This document shows positions 7,757 to 15,222 of a stretch of DNA of 64,000 bases, piece after piece (position 1 is the first letter of the stretch; the number at the start of each line of letters is the position of its first letter). The translations under genes and the position numbers were made by a program. The notes beneath the pieces were generated by a model. The model ran no database searches and was not told where the DNA came from. It saw only the letters and a program-made list of their open reading frames with translations. The DNA comes from a virus: positions 1 to 64,000 of the IMG/VR virus record IMGVR_UViG_3300020162_002681; one strand, written 5' to 3'.

Positions 7757-7821
7757 TGGGTCACTCCCAGACGGAGGGGTAACAGCCTCTGAAAGTGTTT
7801 GAACACTAGCGCTTCACTTTC
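7757..7821 (+). other. Three hairpins following the tRNA-like RNA
   Basis: TGGG/CCCA (7757-7769), GAGG/CCTC (7774-7789) and GAAAGTG/CACTTTC (7791-7821) follow in a row. They may be the 3' part of the same transcript or a processing and termination region. No T-run follows. The next gene starts at 7840. Confidence 0.4.
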
Positions 7822-7839
7822 AAATTACTAAGGAGAGCC

Positions 7840-8043
7840 GTGCCATTTTCAAGATTTAAAATTGCTTGGAAGCCTTGGTATCTTGAGTACCATTCGGGCA
7901 TCCGACTCCATTTTTATGTATCTATAATGGTCAATAACTATCCGATTTTAGTATTGTGTAAGTTTGATGACCTACATTCTACTTGGTACAGGTATGTTTT
8001 CCATTTTTTATTTTTAGCTTGGGAGCGATTTGATAATGGATGA
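7840..8043 (+). CDS. Hypothetical small protein
   Basis: 67 residues from GTG at 7840, chosen for the AAGGAGA about 5 bases upstream. Rich in aromatic residues, with a hydrophobic C-terminal third that could touch a membrane. It overlaps the next start. No family is recognised. Confidence 0.5.
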   Translation: MPFSRFKIAWKPWYLEYHSGIRLHFYVSIMVNNYPILVLCKFDDLHSTWYRYVFHFLFLAWERFDNG

Positions 8044-8215
8044 CCAATATGATACTCAAATCTACTCACTAGGCTCAGGCTGGCTCCAAGACCGCTTTGC
8101 TGAAGATTATGTTTACTCGACTCGATATTCAGCTAGACTACTTCCGTTCATTACTCGCTTACAACAAATTGTTTTAGGACTACTGGCTGACCCTAACTAT
8201 CAGGAGGATTTTTAA
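8036..8215 (+). CDS. Hypothetical small protein
   Basis: 59 residues from the ATG at 8036 (MDDQYDTQIYS), which overlaps the preceding stop by 8 bases; a TTG at 8030 is the alternative. The C-terminal part is a hydrophobic helix (TRLQQIVLGLLA). It ends just before AGGAGG-preceded gene 8217. No family is recognised. Confidence 0.5.
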   Translation: MDDQYDTQIYSLGSGWLQDRFAEDYVYSTRYSARLLPFITRLQQIVLGLLADPNYQEDF

Positions 8216-8216
8216 C

Positions 8217-8405
8217 ATGGCACGACTGACTGGCAAAAATGACATTTACTTACCCTACAAGTCAACAGAAGAGATTGCGCGAGAAGCTGTAGAGGCACAT
8301 GAAGCGCGATTCACTAAAAACGGTTGGGAACTTGCGAAAGTCATTATTCCTATTGCATTTTTAGTATTGTTGGTCAACGACATTATTTTAGTTAAGGTGT
8401 TGTAA
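8217..8405 (+). CDS. Small single-pass membrane protein
   Basis: 62 residues. A charged N-terminal helix (TEEIAREAVEAHEAR) is followed by one membrane segment at about 43-60 (VIIPIAFLVLLVNDIILV). The TAATG at its end couples it to the next small gene. Function unknown; candidates include a spanin-like, holin-like or superinfection-exclusion protein. Confidence 0.55.
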   Translation: MARLTGKNDIYLPYKSTEEIAREAVEAHEARFTKNGWELAKVIIPIAFLVLLVNDIILVKVL

Positions 8406-8584
8406 TGTTCAACATACAATTCTTTTCTGCCTCCAAGCGTCAGTGGCTATTCTACGGTTTCGTAGCGTTTACTGGTAGTCTCGATACATTCATCAGTGTT
8501 GTGTTTGAACCTTATGCAAAGGTACGACCACGAACCAGTTTGCGTGTTATCGATTTGAACACTGGCAATGTAGTATATTCCTAA
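8405..8584 (+). CDS. Small hydrophobic protein
   Basis: 59 residues beginning at the ATG of TAATG (8403-8407) and ending at TAA 8582-8584. The N-terminal half is moderately hydrophobic (WLFYGFVAFTGSL) and may insert in a membrane; the rest is basic and polar. It lies just upstream of the covarying hairpin repeats. Confidence 0.5.
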   Translation: MFNIQFFSASKRQWLFYGFVAFTGSLDTFISVVFEPYAKVRPRTSLRVIDLNTGNVVYS

Positions 8585-8631
8585 AGACAGATGCAAGAGC
8601 TTCCAAAGATAAGCTACTATTGATTACATCA

Positions 8632-8868
8632 GGCAAAGAAAGTTCCTTTAAACTAGAACTTAAAAATTACTTTCCGCTTGACACAAAAAGACAAAGAGAG
8701 TTCCTTTATATATCATTTCGGCTTCACCGCCGAGCTAATCTACTCCCCGTCTCCTCTTTTCATTTCGGCAACGAGAGTTCCTTATTTTAGGTTAGTTACT
8801 CTCCGCCGACTCACTTTTGAGGCAACGAAGGTTCCTTTAAACGAACTTATAACTCCATACCTTCCGCC
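8632..8868 (+). repeat. Four tandem hairpin repeats with covarying stems
   Basis: Four copies of GRCAAMGARRGTTCCTT start at 8632, 8690, 8767 and 8821. Each is followed 19-40 bases later by a complementary block plus CGYC. Stems: GAAAGT/ACTTTC (8638-8643 with 8669-8674), GAGAGT/ACTCCC (8696-8701 with 8742-8747, one mismatch), GAGAGT/ACTCTC (8773-8778 with 8798-8803) and GAAGGT/ACCTTC (8827-8832 with 8859-8864). Changes on one side of the stem are matched on the other, so the RNA or DNA fold appears conserved. The array fills the leader of the 605-residue gene, whose ATG is 26 bases after the last copy. Confidence 0.75.
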
Positions 8869-8894
8869 ACTATATTTACTCAGGAAAATTAGCC

Positions 8895-10712
8895 ATGTCT
8901 GCATCGCTTAAACTTTTCGGTGTCGTTTTAGAAAATCGCGCTCCACAATCGATTCGTAAAACCGATTTCATTTTTATTCGGGAATTTGGTATTGTAATTG
9001 CTCCCAACGCCTCTGCCAAAGCCGTAGATATCCGTAGTTGGGCTAAGCAATCCGAACTCACTGGAAACCAACTTAATGGGTCGTTCCACAAGTCTTGGAA
9101 TAAGGTAATGAGCGCTTCAGGCTATAAACTAGCTACGGAACAATTGTTACATTACTTTACTACATACGGATTGGAAGCTCTAGGTTTAGCTCATCCTGAT
9201 TTGGTCTACATTCCAAATGAAGTTCTCAATACCCCTGAACCATTACCTCTCCGTATTATTCGTGGTGTCAGTCGTGATGAGTTAATTTCACGTACTTTCA
9301 AATTACTTTCATCTGGTGCTGCACTCAAGCAAGAAACTATCTCACTAGCGTTCGATTTGTTAGATGAACTTGATTATGTTTTCACAGGCTCGGAAGATAT
9401 TCGTAATCGCGAAGCTAAAGTCTACGCAATTGAGCGCACAGGAATCTTGCCAACTAACCCGATGGACTTATTTCGTTGGTTTGTCTACAAGGCGACAGGC
9501 GAAACTTTACTCATTAAGAATGATGCGCTGATTGCAAAAATCAAAGATTCGGGCTACATACTTCCAAGCCTCTCTTACTCTCAACAAATTGCTCTTGCAA
9601 CGCACTTCAATCGACTCAAACCACTTTGGCTAGCATTCAAGCACAGTGACGCGAACAACCCTGCAATCGTCAACAGCATTAGCAAGATAAGCAAAATCCA
9701 GCACAAGCCTCTCGCGGTTAATCTGTTGAGTAATGTCAGTAAGGTTCGCACAGCAGCAGAATTTCTTGACGTTTTACCTTCTGCCAATATCTTCCAATTG
9801 GTTCGTGCTTATAATCACTTAAAAGTGCGCTTAGCTTCTGATAACGATTCTCAATTGTATTTAGTCCGCAACGGTAAGGGGTTTGCAAAAGAGAAACCTA
9901 CTAAGCGCCCAGTTATTTTTTACGAGACATTAGCTGACTTGTTGATTCAAGAAATTCGCGCTCGATTCACTTACGAGAAAATTTACGTCCCTGACAACGT
10001 GGATTATGCGATTCCTACCAGTGAAAAGCAATTTGTCGGTATGATTCCTATCAACACTGAAATTCGCATCCCTAAAGACGAAAGCTTTGGTCTTGTTGGT
10101 ATTTACTGGGAAGATGGTCAAGAGCGCACTGACCTCGATTTACGTGCAGATTCCATGAGTGATTCTGTAGGTTGGAACTCGTCGTACAGAAATACAAACG
10201 AAGATTTCGAGGGTATCGCCTATTCTGGAGATATGACCTCTGCCCCTAATGGTGCTTCTGAGTGGCTATACCACAACAAGATTATCGACACTTACTCGGT
10301 GAAAATCAACAGCTATAGAGCAGATGAAAATCACTCATTCAAGTTGATTGTTGGGTATGGTGACAACGTTAAGAAAGACTATGTGATTGACCCTAATCGA
10401 ATCATCTTTAAAGCTGATTTGTCGATGGTTCAAGAGGAAATCACTTTAGGTATATTGGCTCCAACTGAAAATGGCTCATCTTTCTTTCTTTCTGGTGCTG
10501 CGACAAGCAATCGTAGTGTCGGGCGCGATAATAAAGTGAGTCAAATTGCACGACAAGCCCTAATCAAGCAGACTAAAAATGTGCTTCGACTTAGTGACTT
10601 GATGGCTTTGAATAACGATTATAGCTATGCTCTTGATGTTGAGGAAGCTAAATACGACCTCGCACCCGCATCACTAACTAAAGATTCGTTCTTGAATCTT
10701 TTCACTCATTAA
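8895..10712 (+). CDS. Large protein of unknown function, helical N-terminal half and beta-rich C-terminal half
   Basis: 605 residues. Residues 1 to about 330 look all-helical and repeat-like. From about 370 the protein turns beta-rich, with RIPKDESFGLVGIYW, TDLDL, YSGDMTSAPNGASEW and VGYGDN. The D-x-D-L plus YSGD pattern reminds me of TerD-like calcium-binding sandwiches, and the helical front recalls TROVE/Ro proteins. There is no vWA MIDAS motif and neither match is firm. The leader with four covarying hairpins makes RNA binding or RNA-based control of this gene a reasonable idea. A strong terminator follows at 10724, so it is probably transcribed alone or last. Confidence 0.75.
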   Translation: MSASLKLFGVVLENRAPQSIRKTDFIFIREFGIVIAPNASAKAVDIRSWAKQSELTGNQLNGSFHKSWNKVMSASGYKLATEQLLHYFTTYGLEALGLAHPDLVYIPNEVLNTPEPLPLRIIRGVSRDELISRTFKLLSSGAALKQETISLAFDLLDELDYVFTGSEDIRNREAKVYAIERTGILPTNPMDLFRWFVYKATGETLLIKNDALIAKIKDSGYILPSLSYSQQIALATHFNRLKPLWLAFKHSDANNPAIVNSISKISKIQHKPLAVNLLSNVSKVRTAAEFLDVLPSANIFQLVRAYNHLKVRLASDNDSQLYLVRNGKGFAKEKPTKRPVIFYETLADLLIQEIRARFTYEKIYVPDNVDYAIPTSEKQFVGMIPINTEIRIPKDESFGLVGIYWEDGQERTDLDLRADSMSDSVGWNSSYRNTNEDFEGIAYSGDMTSAPNGASEWLYHNKIIDTYSVKINSYRADENHSFKLIVGYGDNVKKDYVIDPNRIIFKADLSMVQEEITLGILAPTENGSSFFLSGAATSNRSVGRDNKVSQIARQALIKQTKNVLRLSDLMALNNDYSYALDVEEAKYDLAPASLTKDSFLNLFTH

Positions 10713-10723
10713 TAGATACCTCG

Positions 10724-10753
10724 AAAGGCAGATGCTAAACCGTCTGCCTTTTT
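10724..10753 (+). terminator. Rho-independent terminator
   Basis: AAAGGCAGA (10724-10732) pairs perfectly with TCTGCCTTT (10743-10751) around a 10-base loop, and a T-run closes it. It ends the transcript of the 605-residue gene. Confidence 0.85.
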
Positions 10754-10793
10754 GTATTCTAAGTAAACAAATAAACAGATAAAAACTAATCAC

Positions 10794-11417
10794 ATGGCAA
10801 CAGCTAAAACCAAGTCCGATAACACCGACGTAGTAATTTCCTCCGCAGCAGCAGCACTCGTCAAAGCAACAGCAAATATTCAAGAAGCATTCAAGTCAGT
10901 TGATAGTCTCACCGAAACTGCCGAAAATCTAACTCGCGACATCGCTAGTAAGAGGGCTGAAATTGAAAGCTTGACCGAAGTATACCAAACCAAATACCGT
11001 CAGTCTGAAGTTGATTTCAATCTGAAGCTGGCAGAAAAGAAAGATGTGACCGTCAACGAGTACTTGAAGTCTGTTGGCAAGGAAGCAGTCGATACCTCTA
11101 TCTACAAGGCATTGCAAAATGAACTGACCAAAGTTGTTCAAGAACGTGATGCTGAAGTCAAACGTGCAGTTGGAATTGAGCAGAATCGTCTACTTCGCGA
11201 GTACTCGGCGGAAAAGAATCTTCTCATCAGCCAGAACGAAACTGCTACGGCTAAGCAACTTGCTCAAATTGAATCTCTTGTCGAACGCAATGGCGCGCTC
11301 AATAATGAAATCGCCAAGTTGTTCAGAGAAATCGAAGCTCAACGTAACTTGACTGCGGAAGTGGCTAAGGCTGGGTCGGTTGGCTCTATTAACGTTGGCA
11401 CACCCAATAACCGCTAG
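10794..11417 (+). CDS. Coiled-coil protein
   Basis: 207 residues, predicted almost entirely coiled coil from about 25 to 190, ending in a Gly/Asn-rich tail. Lies between two terminators, so it forms its own transcript. Highly regular Ala, Glu, Lys and Gln content; no enzymatic motif. Could be a structural, scaffold or cell-remodelling protein. Unrecognised. Confidence 0.7.
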   Translation: MATAKTKSDNTDVVISSAAAALVKATANIQEAFKSVDSLTETAENLTRDIASKRAEIESLTEVYQTKYRQSEVDFNLKLAEKKDVTVNEYLKSVGKEAVDTSIYKALQNELTKVVQERDAEVKRAVGIEQNRLLREYSAEKNLLISQNETATAKQLAQIESLVERNGALNNEIAKLFREIEAQRNLTAEVAKAGSVGSINVGTPNNR

Positions 11418-11446
11418 TCTCACGCTTGATTTGGTACACATTACAG

Positions 11447-11466
11447 GGGGCTTTATGCCCCTTTAA
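11447..11466 (+). terminator. Probable terminator
   Basis: GGGGC (11447-11451) pairs with GCCCC (11457-11461), loop TTTAT, followed by a short T-rich stretch. It separates the coiled-coil gene from the next small gene. Confidence 0.55.
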
Positions 11467-11470
11467 TATT

Positions 11471-11614
11471 ATGAACAAAACACTATTTAACAAAATCCAA
11501 GAACGCTACCTCGCTAAGATTGCAGAAAAGAATAGCTGGGGCAAGAATGAAATCAAGCAATTGTGGCAAGCTACTGTATCTGAAGTGTTGGTGGAGAATT
11601 TGACCGATGAATGA
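11471..11614 (+). CDS. Hypothetical small protein
   Basis: 47 residues from the ATG at 11471 just after the terminator hairpin. A longer frame from 11426 would read through that hairpin and is less likely. Helical and basic. Overlaps the next gene by 8 bases. Confidence 0.5.
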   Translation: MNKTLFNKIQERYLAKIAEKNSWGKNEIKQLWQATVSEVLVENLTDE

Positions 11615-11900
11615 TACTATCGATAAAATCTCTTCACTCATGATAAAAGAAGAATATGCTTGGAAAGACGCACAGATAATAAAAACTGCTGAATCTACTG
11701 GCATTATGGTTATGGATGAGCTAACTAAGCTTGGTTGGAGTTTTGTACTACAACGAGATGCTAGTACTGGTCAAAACGTGTTGATGTGGGGCAGAGTTGA
11801 TTCTGAGCAGAACTTTATCGAGGAGTCGCGCTTCGAGTCGAAGGTAAAGCAGGAGTTTGAGGCTATTTGTAAAGAGGCTGTGAGGCTACCACTAAGTTAA
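11607..11900 (+). CDS. Hypothetical protein
   Basis: 97 residues, soluble, mixed helix and strand. It overlaps the preceding gene by 8 bases, and its last base is the first of the next ATG (TAATG). No family is recognised. Confidence 0.55.
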   Translation: MNDTIDKISSLMIKEEYAWKDAQIIKTAESTGIMVMDELTKLGWSFVLQRDASTGQNVLMWGRVDSEQNFIEESRFESKVKQEFEAICKEAVRLPLS

Positions 11901-12553
11901 TGGATTTAAGAAATTTTGAAGTTGATTTTGATTCTATAGACTCCCTTAACAGGTTGAGGAATAAGCTAAAAACTAGATTGTGCGAACTAACAGGTAAGGA
12001 AAATAAAAGCAGAAGAGAAACTAAAGCAGAGTACGAAACTAGAAGACGCACTTGTTTTGAAGCATATTTTAGTATTCTAGATACAGACATTACACATCTA
12101 TACAGTGATATTTCTGTGTCACTAGACCCCGAACCTAAATACTATGTCTATGCTCATTTAGATACTAGCAAACCTATTGTAGATGCGAAGAAAGCTAGAA
12201 TAGCTATAACATTTGCAGCCACTTTTGGTATGCAATTTCATCCATTCTATATAGGTAAAGGGGTGGGTGATAGGGCTTACGAGTTATCACGAAACGAAAC
12301 CCATAAAAAAGTTCGAGATAGATGTAAGAAATCTGGTAAAGATATTACTCCAATAATACTAAAAGACTCTCTTAGCGAACTAGATGCTTTAGCTTATGAA
12401 GCAAAACTGATGGATATTTTTGGTTCTATTGCTTGTAATGGCTTGTTAGTCAATATCGATGATGGTCATAGGTCTAGAGAAAGGAAGCAACTTTACAAGA
12501 AACATTTAGAGTGTATAAATAGCATAAATACATACCTACTTAAAGACGTATAG
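11900..12553 (+). CDS. GIY-YIG (LEM-3-like) endonuclease, possibly homing
   Basis: 217 residues. After a charged helical N-terminus of about 80 residues, KYYVYAHLD supplies the GIY-like strand and FYIGKGVGDRAYE the YIG-like strand with the GKG-x-x-x-R catalytic stretch; a conserved-looking Glu follows in ALAYEAKLMDIFG. This is the LEM-3-like GIY-YIG layout found in phage homing and repair nucleases. The gene ends about 30 bases before the tmRNA gene, so it could mobilise or protect that locus, as homing nucleases often sit beside their target genes. Catalysis is inferred from motifs. Confidence 0.7.
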   Translation: MDLRNFEVDFDSIDSLNRLRNKLKTRLCELTGKENKSRRETKAEYETRRRTCFEAYFSILDTDITHLYSDISVSLDPEPKYYVYAHLDTSKPIVDAKKARIAITFAATFGMQFHPFYIGKGVGDRAYELSRNETHKKVRDRCKKSGKDITPIILKDSLSELDALAYEAKLMDIFGSIACNGLLVNIDDGHRSRERKQLYKKHLECINSINTYLLKDV

Positions 12554-12583
12554 TAAATACCAATTTTTGTGTTAATATAAAAA

Positions 12584-12840
12584 AGTCACTGAGATTGCTA
12601 GATAACTAGGCTGGATGGGTAGCATAAATCCAATCCTCCACCAATCTAGGGGGATGCCGCAAGGACGTTTCGACAGGTTAGTGATTCTAGCAACACGCTG
12701 GAGTTTTATGAATGAAAGCTAGGCGACACAAAAACAAATGCCAATAACAACATCGTTAAATTTGCCCGTAAGTCTGCCCTTGTAGCTGTTGCAGTTTAAC
12801 CAACCGAAGACCTCGTATACTTAACGGTTGCGGGGTCTTC
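12584..12840 (+). ncRNA. ssrA: Circularly permuted tmRNA (acceptor piece first, then coding piece)
   Basis: The acceptor 3' strand ATCCTCC plus discriminator A and encoded CCA lies at 12633-12643. Only 5 bases later the 5' strand GGGGGAT (12649-12655) starts and pairs with it, giving G1-C72, G2-C71 and the G3-U70 alanine identity pair. A second helix joins the two pieces: TTGCTAGA (12595-12602) with TCTAGCAA (12686-12693), plus ACTA/TAGT. The tmRNA signature GTTTCGACAGG is at 12667-12677. The tag begins at GCC 12740 and reads ANNNIVKFARKSALVAVAV, stop TAA 12797-12799. Right after it, CAACCG/CGGTTG and GAAGACCTCG/CGGGGTCTTC interleave as an H-type pseudoknot (12801-12840). The T-loop is atypical (11 bases). 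Confidence 0.9.
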
Positions 12841-12864
12841 CTATATCCAAGGAGTACAAAACAG

Positions 12865-13116
12865 ATGGCAACACTTAAAAACCTCAAACCAGACCAGATT
12901 CTATATAAGGTCAGAAAAGAAAAGGCTGGGCGTACTTCAATGGTTCGCCAGTCCCTAGATGAGATTCGTATTATCAGTGTAGACCTCGAAAATGAAGCTG
13001 TAATAGCTAATTACAAGGGAAGAGAACGAAAGTACTACGAGTGGCAACTCAAGTCGTGGCGCGTCAATGAGCCTCAAGTGAAGGGTCGCGACATTCTCGG
13101 AAACCCTCGCTACTAA
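12865..13116 (+). CDS. Hypothetical small protein
   Basis: 83 residues, basic, with a beta-rich centre (IRIISVDLENEAVIANY) suggestive of a small barrel. The ATG follows CAAGGAGTACAAAACAG, where AAGGAG gives a good ribosome-binding site. First gene after the tmRNA. Function unknown. Confidence 0.6.
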   Translation: MATLKNLKPDQILYKVRKEKAGRTSMVRQSLDEIRIISVDLENEAVIANYKGRERKYYEWQLKSWRVNEPQVKGRDILGNPRY

Positions 13117-13195
13117 CTCTTCCTCGCGATAGATGACCTGCCCTGCTCCACACGTTATATTAACTAAGCAATCGAGCAAACAACTACAAAAACAT

Positions 13196-13501
13196 ATGAA
13201 TCCTGATACCACAATTGCTTACGAACCTGAAGTTGCACAACAAGTTTTGACTGCTATCGAAGAAGCTGAGCCAATCACCGAGGAACCCGAAGTCATCTCG
13301 AACGACGAGTATATCCAATTGCTAGAACTAGCTATCAATGATGCTGAAGTTTGGGTTAGTCAAGCTGCACGTTTAATCGAGAAAATTGAGAATGGCGAAA
13401 AGGTGAAGGGAACGAAGTTGAATGGCGCAGTGCGTAACGGTCGTGCCAAAGCTTTAATCAGTTCTCTCAACGATGTCAGCAGTGCTAAAGTACTCAGTTA
13501 A
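13196..13501 (+). CDS. Hypothetical acidic helical protein
   Basis: 101 residues from the ATG at 13196, chosen over 13133 because its A-rich upstream context (CTACAAAAACAT) matches the starts at 10794 and 14579. Acidic N-terminal third, helical C-terminal part. It lies just upstream of the Sak4-like ATPase. No family is recognised. Confidence 0.55.
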   Translation: MNPDTTIAYEPEVAQQVLTAIEEAEPITEEPEVISNDEYIQLLELAINDAEVWVSQAARLIEKIENGEKVKGTKLNGAVRNGRAKALISSLNDVSSAKVLS

Positions 13502-13568
13502 TCTCACCGCAACTAAATTGGGTAGGCGAAATACCTCCTCCTACTACTACTAACAGGTAAATTACACC

Positions 13569-14504
13569 ATGTCTTCAATTAAATTAGTTGCATCAGTTGC
13601 ATCTCGCCAACAAAAGCCTCTCAAGTGCCTCATATCTGCCCCCACAGGAGGAGGTAAAACTCTTGGCGCTCTGCTTATTGCTAAAGGTATCACCAATGGC
13701 GGTAAAGTCCTTGCTCTTGACACCGAAAATCGTCGCATGGATTTGAAAGTGGGCGAACCTCTTCTTGACGGTTGGCTTTGGGACAGAGTACCTTTGTCTC
13801 CTGATGAAGTTACTTCGCATCATTACATTGCGATGATTGAGAAAGCTATCGAAGAAGGCTACGAAGCACTTATTCTCGACTCAACTACTCATGAGTGGCA
13901 ATGGATTCTTGCTCAATGGAGCGCTCTTGGTGGTAAATGGGGTGTTCAGTGGGATAAGGCTTCTCGCCCTCACTTCGACTTCGTTAAAGCAATCATTAAA
14001 GCGCCTATCCATATCATCTGTACAGCTAGAGCTAAGATGACTACCGAGCAGCAAACAAACGAATCTACTGGCAAGAAGGAAGTCGTTAAGCTAGGACTAT
14101 CCAATCAACAAGAAGGCAACTTCGAGTATGACATGGACTTCCACTTTAGAATCGGCGGCACAGACAACTACGCAGTCGCAGAAAAGCAAGAAGCGGGACT
14201 TTTTGACGGTGCGTTCAAACTATCCACTGAAACTGGCATTCGACTCAATTCTTTTCTGTCTCAGGGTGAAACTCCTGCCGAAGCTAAGCGTCGCGAACAA
14301 CGCTCTAGATTGAACGAGTTGCAAATGAAGCTCATCGGACTTAAGTTGCTTGACAAAACTCAGGCAGAAAAAGAAATGGCTGAGGTGTTGTCTAAGCCTA
14401 GCGAAGAAGTGATTGCTTATGGTAAAGCTCTTCGCGCCAAGTACGACAAGGCTATTGCTGATGAGACTGCTAAAAGCGGTACTGCTTCCGAAGTGGCTGA
14501 GTAA
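13569..14504 (+). CDS. Sak4-like RecA-fold ATPase (phage recombination)
   Basis: 311 residues. Walker A is APTGGGKT at about 25-32, followed by LALDTENRR, a Walker B-like ALILDST at about 97-103, and HIICTARAK. The EGNFEYDMDF segment and charged C-terminal helices match my memory of phage AAA_24/Sak4 proteins, single-strand annealing or RecA-like recombinases that work with an SSB. The SSB-like gene follows 75 bases later, the usual partner. The family call is good; recombination activity is by homology. Confidence 0.75.
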   Translation: MSSIKLVASVASRQQKPLKCLISAPTGGGKTLGALLIAKGITNGGKVLALDTENRRMDLKVGEPLLDGWLWDRVPLSPDEVTSHHYIAMIEKAIEEGYEALILDSTTHEWQWILAQWSALGGKWGVQWDKASRPHFDFVKAIIKAPIHIICTARAKMTTEQQTNESTGKKEVVKLGLSNQQEGNFEYDMDFHFRIGGTDNYAVAEKQEAGLFDGAFKLSTETGIRLNSFLSQGETPAEAKRREQRSRLNELQMKLIGLKLLDKTQAEKEMAEVLSKPSEEVIAYGKALRAKYDKAIADETAKSGTASEVAE

Positions 14505-14578
14505 TCAGTCGCAAGATAGATACTTTAGCTACGATTTCTCGATAAACTAATTACATTCAATACAAAAAACAAAAACAC

Positions 14579-14974
14579 ATGGCTCCTTTATTTTCTCAAT
14601 TCGGTTCTGGCAAAGTTGAAGAATTTGTTGGTTACGTCCGTACTTCCCGTCCCGCAAGAGGCGATGACTTCTCTGGGTTCGCTGACCTCGGAGTTTCCGT
14701 TAATACTGCTGCCAAAGGCGCTGGGCAGTATGCCCCAAGCATTTTCCTTTCTGTTCACAGTGATGACGAAAGCATTGGAATTGGCGACAAGGTTTTGGTA
14801 AAGGGTTTGTTAAGAAGCCGCACTGATGAGAGTGGTGAAAAAACTTACCATTCACTCGACCGATATACTTCATTCCCTGTTGTTGTGCTTGAAAAGGCTA
14901 AGGCTAAAGATGGCGCGACTGCCACGAACAAGACTGTGACTGCCTCAACAGACGACTACGACGATGATTTTTAG
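14579..14974 (+). CDS. ssb: Single-stranded DNA-binding protein
   Basis: 131 residues. An OB-fold-like beta domain (VEEFVGYVRT, IGIGDKVLVKG) is followed by a flexible Ala/Thr-rich linker and an acidic tail ending DDYDDDF. The tail is the SSB hallmark for docking replication and repair partners, although it lacks the usual Ile-Pro before Phe. Its position next to the Sak4-like ATPase and upstream of replication genes supports the call. A short frame at 27966-28079 carries a canonical IPF tail. Confidence 0.75.
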   Translation: MAPLFSQFGSGKVEEFVGYVRTSRPARGDDFSGFADLGVSVNTAAKGAGQYAPSIFLSVHSDDESIGIGDKVLVKGLLRSRTDESGEKTYHSLDRYTSFPVVVLEKAKAKDGATATNKTVTASTDDYDDDF

Positions 14975-15048
14975 GTTTAATTAGTAATTGTAACAATGTC
15001 GGTTGGCATGAAAAACATATCTCTTTATTTGGTACGGTTGCTTTCTTC

Positions 15049-15201
15049 AACTCAGTGCTAAATAGACATCCAAGGTCAATCTACTAACTTGCTCACATAG
15101 CCCGATTAAGCTGCCGCGACTTCTAAAGGGAAGGACTGAGTTAATACTAGATAGAGATGGTTCGACATTTTACGAGGGGCGACGATTAAGTTCTCGCCCT
15201 C
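15049..15201 (+). other. Structured intergenic stretch before the dUTPase operon
   Basis: The 248-base gap at 14975-15222 holds no obvious gene. AACTCAGT (15049-15056) can pair with ACTGAGTT (15135-15142) around 78 bases. A second hairpin GAGGGGCGA/TCGCCCTC (15174-15201, one bulge) lies just before the next start. A leader RNA, small RNA or terminator is possible. Confidence 0.4.
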
Positions 15202-15222
15202 TCACACTATTTACTGAACAAA

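Noticed and set aside
8678-8911. Plus-strand reading frame across the hairpin repeats
   Set aside because: It has no ribosome-binding site, crosses all repeats and runs into the 605-residue gene. The compensatory stem changes show that RNA or DNA structure, not protein, is conserved.
8895-10712. Ro60/TROVE RNA-binding protein
   Set aside because: The helical front and nearby structured RNAs are suggestive, but there is no vWA MIDAS motif and no recognisable TROVE signature. Left as unknown.
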